Positions 1-15,400 of a DNA stretch of 64,000 nucleotides are shown piece by piece. The DNA is taken from the NCBI RefSeq assembly GCF_036669915.1, contig NC_089315.1, positions 26,000,932 through 26,064,931 of the forward strand. The letters run 5' to 3'. The position numbers were made by a program, and so were the translations under genes. How positions within the stretch are numbered: the first letter of the stretch is position 1; each line of letters starts with the position of its first letter. Below the pieces are notes generated by a model, which searched no databases, was not told the DNA's origin, and was given only the letters and a program-made list of their open reading frames with translations. Source of the stretch: Pocillopora verrucosa (taxonomy: Eukaryota; Cnidaria; Anthozoa; Scleractinia; Pocilloporidae).

Positions 1-1686
1 ATTAGAAAAGAAATAGCTTTTAAAATTGAACAATAGGCGTAATCTAGCTACATTTTCAGTGAAAATCCTCTGGGTTTTAGCTTGAGGCAACGCAAGCATT
101 GCCTTTTAAAGGGCGCCATGAACAGTCTGCGGTCTATGTTACAGCCCGTGTTTGATGGCTTCAGTCAAACAGAAAAGGCCCGAGTCGGGTGAACTTGCTC
201 ACAAATCCGAGAGAGAAATGTAGCATATCTGTATTCTGCTTAAAATGTAGTCGGCAGACGAACAGAATAAGCTGAGGAACATCTTATTACTCAATGGATG
301 TCTGCGTGGTTTTTTAACGCTTCCGGAAATGATTGAAAAACTAAATTGATTTATTCTCGATTAGGTCTCTGCCAAAATTCAAAGAAATTTGAAAATCCCT
401 CTTCTTTTAAATGACGACGATTCACTGATTCTTGGGCGTCAAATTTCTAGATTTCTGAATGCTCCTTGTCAAATGCTTATTTTTTCTCAAAAAAGTTATG
501 GCAGAAATATTTATTCATTAGCCTCCAACTCGACCATCAATTACCGCCATACTTTTTGGCTAGCTTGTCAGATTTGATTTGAAAGAACTTTGCATCCATA
601 TTATAATATCCTCTGTTGTAATTAAATAATGTTTGCTTCGAAAAAATTTACCTTTATTGGATTAGCTCAGTGAATTTCTATTTTCTACAATTAAAATACG
701 TATGCTTACTTTTCAGTGCTGTAATTTACAAATTTTGTCCAGTTTCTGATGACAACAATATCAACATGAATTATGCTGAAAACTAAAAGAGTTAAAAAAA
801 TTTCTTGAAACTAGCGTGTTCACCCAGTTGGCGTTTTTCGTTTCGATAGACAACACAGCACTCTGGGCTTTTTCGCACAGACTCCCATGTTCACTGCTAT
901 ATTAGAGCTCAGCTAGCATTCCAAACTGATTAGAAGAGAGCGGTTGCTATTTTTTTTGCTAAAAAAAAGGGTCTGCTCAGGATCCTCGACCAGAATAAAT
1001 TTAATAGGATTAGCTGTTAAACAAACGTAGAACATATTTTGTCACAGGTGAGCTTGAATTGCTTGCTTTTCTACCAACCTGCTAACCTTGTTGATATTCG
1101 CCTCTGACTTGAATACCAACCCTTCCTGTGATAATGAATCACCGCGTTGCATTCATTTGATTCAACTAAATGGAAGATGCGAGAAGTGAATTGTACAATT
1201 CTAGCCATCCTTTAACAAGGTGAACAGTTTTCGAGTGACTAGAGAGTAAAACATGACCGAGTGAAGCCCTATTTTACAGAATCAAATGATACGTGGTTAA
1301 GCAGTTCCTTACGAGCTGCAAATGCTCGTCTGTTTGTTTGGCCAATAAACACCAAATGAAACTTGAGAAAATGCTAATTACCAAGTTGCCAAGGGCTATT
1401 TTTTACATTTGGTAAAAATCACTTGTGTAATAAAAACAATTTCAGATGAGACATATCTTAAAATTGAATGTTTTTCCCAAAAGGCGGATCTGAAACGTCA
1501 AGGTTTAGATGGGCAAAAACATACTTTGAATGAGACCAAATCAGTCAAAATGATACAATTTTGAATTCTTGTTCTCCATATCATACTATAAAAAGAAATG
1601 TACTGCTTAAGTATTTTGGGCACTTTGAAAGTAAATATCGAAAATATGAAGATATTTATTTAAACACAAGTTTTCATATCCTTATG

Positions 1687-1710
1687 GATATATATATATC
1701 TATATATATT
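1687..1710. repeat. AT microsatellite
   Basis: An interrupted run of alternating A and T (atatatatat, ctatatatat) inside a gene-poor AT-rich stretch. No role is apparent. Confidence 0.7.
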
Positions 1711-4700
1711 TGCATATTTAAGTGCACGAATTATTCAGTTGAAAGAGGAACACAAAATCGGAGCAGAAGTCATCGAATATTTTTCCGGTATATCATAACA
1801 ATGACGTTACAAGGAAATTGTATAAGTTTTCATTGATTGAGGTTGTGCCTACTATTTCTTAAGATATCTTAATCTCTTGTTTACAATGATTTATTTAACA
1901 AAACACTCCGTACGTGAACCTTATGCAAATTTCAGTGACTTTGAAATAAATTTGGTTTATGTTCTCCAGATTTCCAGAGCAGATCCGCATTTTAAAGAAA
2001 TCAGACATTCACGAAAATCACCCGTGAATAATCTGTGATGGGATTTAAGTTACTTTGGATTACTTGTGGAAAAAGAACAAAACCGCGTTATCTTTGGAAA
2101 ATGACAAGGATCAGAAAAATTGAAAAATGAAAAATCTAATTGCTCAATAATAGCTGTCTCCCAGGAATTCTGTCACTTTCTTTAGAAACCTTGTTTGAAA
2201 TATATATGACTAGTTTTTTCAATGAAGAATTCATAGTTTTCACGTTGACTTTTCTCACGACATGGTTAGTGCGGTATGGCGGCAAATATGCGCAAACAGG
2301 AGTTAATTCCTTTGCGTTGATTATTCGTTCCAAAAACTCAACATTCACAATGTACAGACTCATGATGAATCTTAGCGATGTCAGATTAAGAATATACAAC
2401 TCGAACAGTGGCGAAATTTTGCTGGACAGCTTCGAAGGCGAATATTGTTTGTCGTTGAAAAATCAAAAAATCCAATTAACACCGTATCAGTTTTAGAACA
2501 GTCAAACAATAAACTGCACAAGTAGCATGGACGACAACATGCCGGCCTTTTTTTCTCTGCTTTCTTAATTGTTACTGTTTCTGTTCAATGATCTTCTGGC
2601 TGCTACAACAGACCAACCCTTGGTTGATAGCACCATCAAAAGCCACCAATGAGTGCTTCAATAATATCTTCAACCAGCCAATTATTCAATTGCATATCTG
2701 CAATGTTTACATAAGGTAGCCTAAATTGTAAACAGAATGATTTGATAAATAAGGGTCTCTTAATATTACTAAATTTATCTATTCTCGTTTTATTTCTGCA
2801 TGTAGTAATACGACATGAGAGTCAAAATGATAATTTGAACGGAAGGAATATTGGAAAACATGATACATCAGAACTGTCGTCTTAGCTAAACGTTTCACTT
2901 CCCAAGATAGCATACACTGCTATGCGAAGACGGACTTAAAATCTTAATTTTGAGAGTGTGGTTTGAAACGAAACAGTTTTCCCTTGTGTATAACTTTCTC
3001 AATTTTTTCGCCTACTCACCAGGCCATAATTTGATAATCCAAGATGTAATTGCTTTTTGGTCACTTGTGGGAGTCAGTGTTAATATTTTAAAGCAGGTAG
3101 TTTTCTGAAATGATCATCGTGGTGTTTTTTTTTTTCCATGCATTTTCAGAGGTCTCGAACTGATTATATCAGCCGTTTTCTTTGCTGCTGCTAATTTTGT
3201 TTTCTTGGTTCCTGTTTGTAATTCAGTTGTCATGGGAAATGTTTTATGAAAAGACATCAAGGTGAAGTTCATGCTTTGTCTGAATGAAATGGAAAAAGGA
3301 TTCGATGACGTTGGTTCTATAAAATCCTTCTTAAACCCTTTCTAAAATCCTTAAAACCACGTTTTAACAAAAATTAAACAAAGTAGTAGGAGTGCTTTTA
3401 GTAAGATCAAACAAGTTATTCGTCTTTGTTGTCCAATAAATATTTAAATTTAGCGTGGTGGGAGAATAAAATTTGTTCATGCTACGAGATCATTTTCCTT
3501 ACCGCAGGTGTGTACGCATGAACTTTACTCCTCTGGCGAATTTGACATCAAGTTAGCAAGGATTCGTCATCGTCATTTGTCTAGAAAACTTGAAATTACA
3601 TCTTCTGCCGAAACCATGAAACAGTGAAAGTTTCAGCCCACTCATTTATTAATATTTTTTGGCAAAGGAAATGAGTCGTGTGACGCAAATTATTTCGCAA
3701 TTATTTGGTATTCCGACGCAACAGAACCAAAAATGAACTCATTCGTGGGAAGAAGTTCCGGTGTGTACAATTATTTGAAGCGGATTGTGAAAGTGGCACA
3801 CTCTCAATTACGGGCAGGCCCGCCAGTACACGTAAGGTGACCCACTGTTTCTTACCTTAGTTCAGTGCTGCAAGCTCGTTTTTCTACAACTGTCAGGTTG
3901 AAGATATACTAGATATGCTTTTTGGAACTATCTTTTTCACTTCTTTTGTCAACAAATTAATTTCTAGTTTTTAGTTTATTTTCTTTCTTCTTTTTTTTCT
4001 ATTTTTTTTTCAACCAACTAGTTGACTTATTCTCCCACTTAAACGACTAATGAATGATATAAATGGTTTGATTGGTTAATTCATAATCAGAGACATGTTG
4101 CTTCATATTTATGTACTTCTGAGTCAATTTTCTCCTCAGTCTAGTTTGATGTTAGTGACAACGAATTTGAAACAAGTAAATAAACAAGAAAGAAAATTTG
4201 AAGGGGATAAGTTTAAGATTTAAGAGTAACCTTGTTACCCAGCTGAGAGACGAATAATGCTCTACGACTCAAATTATTGACTATGAGGGATTTTTAAAGT
4301 GTTTTGAATTAGTATCAATTATTTGTTTCCACCATCATCTCAGCAGATTCAATAATTTATGCAAAAACACGTTGTACAGGTGTCAGTTTTAAACGAATAT
4401 TATTAGTGTACATCAGTGAGCGCCCTATGCACGCAGCGAAGAATTTGGTCTATGTTCACAGCTTGTGTTGAACAAATATATTTTGCCAGCGGCTCTCCTC
4501 AAAATTAATACCCCAGTAAGATTACCTGATTGATACCAGATATGTGTCAACTTTTAGGTAGCCATCGCGACAAAGATGATTCCATGAAGAATGCTTTAAA
4601 ATATAGAATTACTATTTTTTTTCTTTGCAAATTTGTTATTTTAAAAGTTTTGGTCTGCTATACTGATCACATTGCAGTTTTTAAGGGGTTGCATGGTAAC

Positions 4701-7581
4701 AAGACCAAAAATAACCTGTCATTCTCTAGATGGCTATTGGTTCAATTCATAAAGCGCATCAAAATTAAATAAAATTCGATCAAACCATGAACCATCGTTG
4801 AATTTATACTTTGTGCCCCATCCTGTGTATAATAACTAGTGTCTGTCGGTCCTGTTTAAAACGCTTATCAACGAGTAACTGTTTTAAACACTAAAAAATA
4901 TCTTTTCATTTCCGAAATCACTTGACTTCAAACTATTCTATGAATCCGTGATAACACAACGAAACACTATGGCTCGCTTCGTATTTAATTCTAACAATTA
5001 TATCCGATCAAAGTTTAATTACGATCTATTGCAATTTTATAGCTATTTTGTCATTGCACCGCCTTAAAAGTCAAGGCTTTTGGTAAACAAATGTGTAAAA
5101 TATAAGACATAACAAACTTCATCCACGAACGCCGATTCTAGTTTACAGAAAATGTGACCGCGAAATAACTGTAGGACGACAGATTAGTTAGCTCTAAAAT
5201 CAGTTTGGAAAAGTGCAAAAGATGATCTCACTTCAATTTTACGAAACTTGTCGATTGCAGCTGCAATTGATGGGTGGAATACAGAACTTCGATGGAAAAC
5301 AAAACGCAACTTACAATGGCAAGCTGTCAAAAGCAATTACATGGATGAGAAATTTTCCCTCCAGAATAGAAAACACATACCTTCTCTCGACTTTTCACAA
5401 TAATTGTAATAGAAATTCACCAAGTCTTAGAGAAGAAACAATAAGCAAAGATGTGAAATTAAAACTTCGCCATTGGTGTTAATTTGAAATGAAGTAATGC
5501 ATAACGCAAATTATCTCTTATTGTGTTTCACCTGATTGGCTGGTGCTGAAACGCTTTCATGACAACAGCCGAAAGCACTTCACAGTCAGTGGAAACCCTC
5601 AAGCGATTAAAACCTTGGCAGTCATAACAGTGTCTAAATGTTTGTGTTAGTATTCACTCACAGATTGGGAATTTCTCATCCTCAACGGTATTTAGAAATA
5701 CACCATTGTGACAACATATTTTAGTTTATGTAAGAATAGCAGAGAAAGACTTCAATAAAATAAATATGTTGGATTTGTTTTCACTTCATTTACCACAAAA
5801 AGGACGCAAGTTTCAGTTGTTTCAGGACGTCATCTTGTCGCAGGATTGAATTTATGGCTTCCTCCGGCTTAAAGTCGCTGAATTAGTTTGGCATATTCAT
5901 ATTTTCCAATTACTTGATATAGAGCAGGTGTAAATTCAGTGCCACAGACCGTCCTGGCCCCATTATGCTGTTTGGTTCGGAAGATATAAAACCGTTTCAT
6001 AATTTCTTATTGCTGCAAGACTGCAATTACGGCGAATTTGCGTGGTTTGGAAACAATTCAATAGGGATGAATAGAAAGGAAGCTCCCAGAGTGTTATTAT
6101 TAGTTTTTTCCCTCAAAGTAAATTTGCAAGCGAACGGAAAAAGGTATCCACTAACCTTACTCCAGGGCTTTTACATTTTTTCCAGCACTCAAGGTTTTAG
6201 AAAATGGACGGAATGGCGGAAATACTTAGAGAATGTTTTGATGAAGCCAATTAACTAAGCCAATGACGTTTAAAATCAGGTTCTAAAATGGTACTTTGCA
6301 AAGAAACGCGCACCTTTTGGACACTGTCAGACCTTGAAACTAAACCCAGCTATTTTCTGCAATGTCGACTTGACTTAGATTGAAAAATTTTACTCCTAGT
6401 TACCCAAGGACTTCTCCTGCCGTTAAGACTGAATACTCTTCCCGAAAAGGTCGTGTTTAAAATACTGTGGCCAGCAGTATGATCTTTTTTTGATGAATCT
6501 TAACGATTATATCCATGTCAATGTACTTCCTCGATGGGAAAGGTGAACTATTTCCATATTATGATAAACTGAATCTTACACATTTTGATTGGTTTTTACG
6601 CATGGTTCATTGGAGGACAGACGCGCAGATGAGATTACCATTAACAACATTTTGCTGTTTTAACACATATGAAGTAATAGTTTCCATGTTGCCGTGGATC
6701 TGTCAGAAATAGATCACCAAAAGGTAAGAAAATCAGTGACACACTCGGCTGCGTCTTCCGCATCACTTTTTGTTCTTACGACATTTTGACGTCATCTGTA
6801 ATCGATTTCTGAACAAGGGATCCTCGGTAACATAGGATCTATTTGTTGATTCGTACTTGATGCATTAAAATTGGATCAAAAGAGGTTTAAGGATGTATGA
6901 AATAATATTAATAGACAACGCCCGAATTAAGTGTTATGAAACACGACTGTTGAGTTATTTATGAGCACTGGCTTATGCCTCCTTACATGTTGCCAAAAGA
7001 GCGACTTGTCCAGAGGGATGAAAGTTAAATCTCTGTCACACGAAATTTAGGAAAAGTTTCGTTATGTTGTAGTGAAAACATTTACATACAAGTGGTCAAT
7101 TTAAAGTGATATACATCGAGATATTGAGCCTGACGCTACCTTGGTTACCACTTGAACCGATCTAGCTGGTGCTAAGAGTGACTTAACGGATCTTTGGACG
7201 TTTTCGATGATTCATTCAGAATCTTTGAACCTTTTTGAAAATTCATCCTAGTCTATTTTTTTTTATGTTTGAATTTTTCTTACCTCTTGGGTGTTTATCC
7301 TCTTTCAAAGAATATGATTTAACAGTTTCACTCCGGTGTAAGACATTTTTCGCAGACGTGACACAGCTCCGTGAAAGAATTCGTGCAACAACCTCTTTTT
7401 GTCCCATTGTGGTTTTGTCATACATACCACTGATCTACATCGTCTGACAAGACGTCAAATGACTGCTACTTATCATTGGGAATTAGACAATTCACCTCAT
7501 GGTAACTGAGCAGAGTGAAAGACAGCATGTGTACAGTATGATACTTAATCATAACAGGCTAACAGAAAACGATTTTCTATG

Positions 7582-7659
7582 GTTTTAAGCGATATATCTG
7601 TAAGCAGTTGGTGATGGTGGTTTTTAAGCGATATATCTGTAAGCAGTTGGTGATGGTGG
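7582..7659. repeat. 39-bp tandem duplication, two copies
   Basis: Two head-to-tail copies of a 39-bp unit containing the phrase taagcgatatatctgtaagc followed by agttggtgatggtgg. The copies are nearly identical, differing at the first base or so, which suggests a recent slippage or unequal-exchange event. No gene is nearby. Confidence 0.9.
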
Positions 7660-9472
7660 GTGAGTGTTAGGTTTCCTGCATTTGCATGAGAAAGAACATG
7701 GTGTAGGAGGCCACTTCACTATTTGCGGAAGACCTCAAATCATCGAGGAACTTGCAAGACAAAGAGGTACACACTACAGATATCAGATTCCGGATGTCGG
7801 CATGCTGGTGATGTTGATAGGCGGGGAAAGAACTTAACACAGATTGATTAATTTTTGAAATGAGGTTATTAAATTTCCATACATGACATACAGGACGTGA
7901 CATTGTCTGTTTTTGGAAACGTCTTCTGTTCATGAAACTCGTGGGTGCCATAAACACGGGAATAACTTTCTTTGGTACTCAACAAAACCAGTTGTCTTCC
8001 CGTTTTAGTGGTCGCTAATTTGTCGCTAAATCCTGTTACTTTCCGTTCTCTCATAGCTTCATTGAGGTCACCGTAAATTTTTTCAGGTCATATGTATTAA
8101 TTTGTTTCTTGGATTTTTTTTTTGGCATTACTTACAATACAGAGTAAGAAACTTCTCCTTTGCACGGATGATCACTTTTCAGATTCAGAGCTTAGCGGTT
8201 TCGTAATTTACGTGAGCGCAGCATACGCATGAGAAGAGGTTTATTTACTGCGGATGAAGAGGCCGGTGAAAGAGGAGGTTTTGTAAACCAATATTTCGAC
8301 AGTGAATTCACAGTCGGAGTTAAGGGAGACGAGCTTTTTAACAAACAAAAAAAATATTTTAAGCGGATGTGGGATGTTATTAGACTTGGTGATTTAGTCA
8401 TAATCACGTTATCGAAATTGGTTAATTGGACTCTGGCCCTTTCACAAAGGGACTTTATTTTTACTGTGGCACTCTTCTTACCGCACAAAACGGTGCAGGC
8501 CAAAGGAAAGTTAATTGGAAAGGTATTTCCCCTTTAGAAGCAGATAAAAGTACAATCTTCCACCCAACGATTGATTACTAACTCTTTAAAAGCGATTGGT
8601 AATGAAACACGAGTATTAATCTGCAGTAAGACAGTTGTCTACATTCAAGTCTGATAACTGATAGCGCGAGAAAATTGTTGTCGTTAATGAGAACGTTATC
8701 TCTGTTTGCACTCAACAGTTTATTTTACGTTTCCATCGGCAAGGAGACAGATTTTTTGATACAATTTGACTCTAACATGTGCGCATAAGGTGTTTCAACC
8801 ATTCCTCTTTGACAAGGCCTATTTGTGAGCACTAGAGTTTTTCACTGCTCTTGTGTTTGCGAAATCACCGCGAAACAGAAGCTTAGACGGTATTTAAGTC
8901 ACTGCTGACCTGGCTCTTACATTAATTAAACTCGGCAAAGTGAAGAGGCGAAAATGATGCGACAATGTCGAGGAGCCTTTTAAAATTTTACTTACGATAA
9001 TGTGACCGTTTATCTTTAAAAGTTAAAATCCCGTTCGCTCGTGTCACCAAGGGCAGATTATGAATTTTCGGATCTCCTTGTCGTCTCCTATCCAAAAACT
9101 GAGAAATAATGGTCGAATTAGGGAAGATGTTATTATGAGATATCAGTGCATTTTTTGAGATTTATTGCTTGCACTAGCATTTGTTCAAGCAATTATCCGA
9201 TTAACTCTGATAGCGGTACAACGTCTGAAATGTATATCCCGGGGGGTCTCCACCACAGAAAGCAAGGGGTGATCTTCGTAGATTCTCTAGTTTGTTATTG
9301 CGGGTAGTAATTTGTATTTCTCTCTTTATATTAACAAAATACAGGAGAATTATTTTACTTGTTCAAACCTACATCTTCTATCTTCTACACCTTTTACATT
9401 GGTTAGTGCCACACCCATATTGATATCTTTTAGAATTTCTTTCAAAACTGTCGACATTCATCTCTCTTCTTA

Positions 9473-9487
9473 CCCCCCCCCCCCCCC
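9473..9487. repeat. poly-C run
   Basis: An uninterrupted run of 15 cytosines in the gene-poor left part of the window. It is a simple repeat and prone to length errors in assembly. Confidence 0.8.
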
Positions 9488-12400
9488 TCCTGGATAAAAG
9501 CTGCTTTAAACTTTCCAGATTTGTGCCCAAGGAGATTCTCTCTCTGTCGACTTATAAGCAGAAGTGGTATTTCCGGCGAAGATGATTGCATGTTCCAACT
9601 CTGTAGTTATGTTGATCACGCAAACGGACCAAACAGACACTTACGTCAAGTCATCTTTGCGCAAAAGCGTTTTTTGTTCACTTTCGTAAAAATCCTATGT
9701 TTGATTTTTGTCTGAAACTGAGGTGAAACATACGCGCCCAAAAATCAAATATTTATTCAAGTCTGCTTATTAATACAAACCACACACGCCGAAGACGAAG
9801 ATTAGTGACAAAGAGTAAGGCTGATCATTTTTTTTTCTTGTTAGCTACGACCCTTTTCTTTATGTATATTCACGTTGTGGAGAGGCCGAGACTAAATTTG
9901 CGCGCGGACTCGATACAATTTCTTAATACTAATCAAAGGTTGCTTATTCACACACGACCAATCAGCGTCAAAAACAAGGAACATATTTGCCACTTAAACG
10001 GCATTGCTCTGTCCTTCTAAACGTACTATAAATGACGAACAGGGAAAATAAATCAAAAGATGTGTGTTTCTCTCCAAGCTAGCTTTTCAAAACGGGCGTT
10101 AATTTTGCTGTCGAAGTCTAAACCTCGGTACACCATTTCATGAGCTTTGTTTTAGTCTAATACGCACTTACTTCACCTCTAAATGGCCAAAGCAAACTCC
10201 TTCTCGTAGTATCCTTTATCCGTGAGTATTTCCAAGCGTTCCTATATCGTTGGCTCTGTACTTTCCTGCCTGCGTGTACACGTCTGCGTAATCTGCGTCA
10301 ACTATTGTCGCTTTTCTTTTAACTACTCAATGGACGCCAGCTATCGATGATGTAATCACAACGGTCAGACGTTATCAGTTCGCGGTTCGCGGCACGGATG
10401 ACATTTTTCATATTATGGAGAAAATCTTCTTCATATTCTTCAGCTTCATTTTCTGGCGTAATGTAATGAAAGGCGACAATATAACGGAAAAAATCGCATG
10501 TGCCTCTCCTTTTTTCCCCTGTGGGTCAAGCAGGAAGGAACAGAAATGGCATGCGCTTCTCCCATGCACGTGTTTTATTCGCTCTTTGTAAATCCTGCCT
10601 TATTGTATTGTTGTAACGTGCAAAGCCTTACGGTATAGTCCAGTAGATAAACAACTTTGAACTTTGTCTTTATAATTATTATGGATGAATGTCGCGGCCC
10701 ACGCTCATGTTGTGATAACTGCTGTGTTCTATCTTTGGAAACTTGTTGTTGTTTCTATTATTTTTTTCTATTTACTTTTTTTTTTATACTTTTTTGTATT
10801 CTTTTTCGTTTTTCTCTTGAGGAATTAAACATTTCACTTAGATTATACATAGAATTATACTCTGGAATTCGTAAATGTTTAGGAAAATTACTCCAAGACG
10901 CTAACCACAACGGAAATTACTTAAAATTGGCAAAGAAGCGGTGGACGCGTATGTATAGAAATCGGAAGGAAAAACGAAAAATTTGTGAATAACAGGAAAG
11001 CTTGCAAAGCCTTATTTACTAGTGGAATATACCCGCCGATATACTGATACAGCCAAAATGCGTTTATTTGGCAAATTGTAGACCAGATAATGAAAATTCC
11101 ATAGGAGACCTTTAAGAAGGATTAGGGCAGGGCCATGTCGAAGTCCTTGCATAATTAAAGTGTTCCTGTTTAGATAACCTTAAGTCTTTCTACCCTATCG
11201 TGGTACGTGGAAGATGGCGCCCTTCCTGTTGGATTTTAATCTAATCACAGAATACAGATTAAGACTCAACTAGCATAGGTGTTAACTTCAGGAGGCATAT
11301 TTTGGCCCAGTAGCATCAAGCTGCGATGATTTTATCCTTCCCAATCAAAAAAGGTTCTCGAATTGCGTGGAATTCTTGAATTTTATCTTTGCTTGGTCAT
11401 CATAAGTTTGGTGGGCTACACTGTTTTGACCTCATTTTTCCTATGTGATAATCTCTCGTAAGTGGAACAGGTTCTTATGTGCAGACCACCAGGAACGGAT
11501 TCTTAAAGTACTATGAAAAAAGATGATTTTCCGTCCACTCACAGACGACGCATTCTGTTCAAAACACATCCTCGAGCCTCAATTAATTAACGTGTACCCG
11601 TTTAACCTTTTCCTATGAGATGCCAATCTAATTTAGTAAGAAATTTTTTAGAGAGTAATAGTTACATAAAACATCACTCATTTAATAACTTGAAGACAAA
11701 GAAACTTTCAACCCAAACTTCATTTAATTAGCCACACCAGTTATGAGAAGTTCTATTGCCAAGGCTCTGTTGCGTCAGAGTCGGAAATGAAAAAAGAAAA
11801 AAAAGAGAGAAAATACGTATTGATTGGTTGGACATTCTCCCTCGTGAACAAATTGGTTATTGGTATGAGAGTCTTCAAATGTCGCTCAATCGACAAATGC
11901 TAAACAAATGTTCAAAATATGTACTGGCTATCGAGGGTCACAGTCGAGTTTGTAGAGGGAGATGAAATTAATTCGATGTGGAAGATAAATCCAATTTCTT
12001 TTATTGTTCTTGTTGTGATAGGCGACTAAAAATGCAAGCCGAGAATCTAAGTTCTAGATAAAATGTCTTTAACCTCTTGTTATCATGGTGTTAAATCGCA
12101 GCTTTTGAATTTAAAATACGTCTCTGCAGCTAAACCAAGATTAAGCCAATTCTTTTAATTGCTGGTGATGTAGATGTGTAATAAGTATCTCAGCGATATG
12201 ATTTGTTCTGTATCCTAACTAGGTAATTAGAATTACCGTGCCTGTACTGAGGCATTGTGAGAAAAGGGAACCAATTAATAGAAATGGTTCGGAAGCCGGT
12301 TAAAATACACAGATTCAGTTCAATAAGTATCCACTTCCTCTCATGTGTTATGACATGTTAAAGGCGAAAATAGTGATTGTTGTGAGTTATAAATACTTTT

Positions 12401-15400
12401 CGATAATGCTAGGAGATTTGCCATGTGTAGCGTAATGTGGTGTCACCTCCCTCGTGCAGAAAGTGGTGCAAATTCCTTGTCACATCTGGGACTTTTGTGA
12501 TCGTGAGATCATATAAACTTACTTAATATGAGGTTGTCATGCGTGGAAGTCTAACTTTATTTGCGCTTTATATTTCTTTATCGACTTTTTGCAATTATGA
12601 TTAGAAAATGAACAGAAAGACTTTGATTAGATTGTATTCAACAAATTGTACCTATGTGACAATGTAATTTTAATTGAAAAAGGGCACACGAGCACATTAC
12701 AAAGAGTCTCGCCGTAAGAGCTGTTTTGAAACGAGTAAGCCACGATTTATCAAATACCTTGACTAAGTTCTCTAATCTAAGTTTTCTTGTTTTACAAGAT
12801 AATACTTTCATAATCTACCTTTCAAGGATTTTTCTTTCTACATTACATGAAAACTTCACTTGTCCACCTTGATGAGATGAAATCACTCGAAAACGATTGA
12901 ACCTGACCCTTCAGATACCAAAACAAATGCCACTTAAGACACCGACTGCGCTGGAAAGCTGCCGCATATGAAAGCTATCTCAGAGACAATTTTACAATAT
13001 GTATTGGAGTTTTCATTTGGTGTGACAGCAAGAGAATGTGATCTGATTCTCTTGGCGATAATCATGATGAACATAAGTATCGTATAGATTTAGTCGTATG
13101 TGGATCTTTCATTGTACGGATTTTGGTACTACCTGAGGAACTTACGGAAAACATTTGGTTACCTCATGGTAACTTATGGATAATTGCAACTAAAAGGTTA
13201 TCGTAGATGTGCTTTATTTCGCTTTTGTTCATTTTATGAGCCACAGGGGCATAACAGAGAAGAAATGAGATATTAGTTTGTTTAACTCAATGCCATATGT
13301 TTAAATTGCCAAAATATTACTGGAAGTAAATGAATTTCCAAATGGTGCCAACATATTGTACATCATTTCAGTTTGTGGTTCTTCGAACTTACTAAGAACA
13401 AAGTTACACTTTAAAGTTTAACAAAGGCTGCGATACAGTTCGGTCTCTGCCTGCATAAATCCATAAATCTCTCGAAAACGTATCGTTGCATTTAATATAC
13501 TGGCGCAAATACTTTCATAAGATGTATAAAACACGTCTCGATTTGTAAACCTTGGAAAATTCACCGGAAATTTTGGAATTATATTATTTTTAATCTCTGT
13601 CAATCATTCCCATCTTGAGACGCTCTTGTTTCCCTTCTTGTTTATTCGTACCTCTAAGGTGTTCTTTACCTTGGCAAACTACCATGGAAGTTATCTTTTC
13701 AGCCAACGATAATTTTTAATTACACAAAAAAATAACTCGAAATAAGGTGCACCAATTCCTCTAAGACTCTTCGATTTGTTTAGATCCAAATAAAAACGTG
13801 AAGATAAGGTGGTCTTTTCAAGAGGCGGAAATATTTCATCTTAACTGACTTGGAACGAAGGTCAAAGAGGTTTTGCTGCAGCACCTTTTCCTTTTGAACA
13901 CCAGGAAAACTCATTTAGGGAAGGCATTTATAGGAATTTTTATGGGAGAAAGAATTCGCATTGAATGATAAACAATTTTAAGTAATTATACTTGTTGTCT
14001 AAATTCATCGTATAACATTTCTTAACCTTCGTCGTTTCTTAATCCTTAGAACAAAGACACAGATGTTACGACTCAGATTAAATTCAAACTGGGCGCGACA
14101 GGTAGTCTAATAAGAGGATAAGGGAACAATTTTGACTTGAGAAGTGATGAATGCAATGCAATAGTCGTTATATTTATTCGGTCGTGGACTATTTAACTTG
14201 AAGTTTACCTTCGCCTGAATTGATACAGAAGCTTTTTTTTAAAGGAACCCAAATTAGGCTGATTCACGCACCGCCTCAACTTATAGCGCTGTTTGTGGCA
14301 TTTGGATGCAGATAAATGATAAATGTTGGATGCAGCTGATACAAGTTAGATTGGGAATGTTGACTTAACCTTTACAAAGTGAAAGTGTGGTAGCCTCACT
14401 GAAAACTTTTGTCAAGCGGACCCCGCGATAAAGCGCGATATGACAGCTTAGCCTGTTACTTAAGCACTCACTCAAAAGAAGTGAAATTCGTGTTTCTGAT
14501 TTTGGTATCGGCACAACTTCATCATGAGAATGTGAAGACTTGTTTCAGGATAGAAATGGGTCATCTTTAAGTTCAATGGATTTTCCCCCTCATCTAAGCT
14601 TCACATCGAAGCCAAAAAAATACAATTTAGCGAGTAATAATGAAATCGACTACGTGGAAAAACTTGATTAAAGGTCAAATGTTCCTGAATTCTTCAACCT
14701 TCAAGTTAAATCTGTCGGTTATTTGAAGAGAAATTATATGTAGGACGAAAAGACACTTCTGTTTACAAAGCGAAGAAAATCAAATGCAACAGGAAATAGT
14801 AAAACTGTACAATACGTTTTGAATGGAAAATGTATTCTTTCCTAAGTTAGTTCTATAAAGAAGTGCAAATACGTTTTGGACGTTTTCTTATCAAGCGATG
14901 ATTTATCGTCACCGAGAGGGGATGGATAGAGAAATAGCTACTGTCGCTTTCAATAATTACATTTTTCCGTCATGATTGTTTGATTGAAAATGTCGGCGTC
15001 TTTCGCGCCTGAATGATACGAAGTTGTTGGAAGATGGTCTAGTTTTCAAGTTTTGGGTCTGACAAGGAGGACTGTCAAAAAAGGAACGAGAAGGGAAGAA
15101 TCCTTTCCTTGACGTAATTTTTGGAGTACACAACACGAGATTTTTTCTCATCGGTCCAATTAATCCACTCCTTTTACGTTGAATCTTTGCATTTACGGAG
15201 ACTCGGATCGAATGTCCACATTGAATAAGAAGAGTTGTATTGTGTTGTATCAAAGGAAACTTTTAAGCGCCGTTGTTAAAAAGTAAAGCTGCAAAGACAC
15301 TACTTCAGTTTTGTTTGTGGAGAATCAAACTGCTTACCTGCCCAACGGAGCCTTTTCGGGGATGTTTTGAAATCAGGTGGTCCCAGGTGTCGTTTCGTCG

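Noticed and set aside
2136..2496. Overlapping open frames on both strands, the longest 118 codons
   Set aside because: No recognisable domain, no linked splice sites, and AT-rich composition like the surroundings.
8192..8537. Opposed open frames of about 100 codons
   Set aside because: Opposite-strand shadows of each other with no motif or exon partners.
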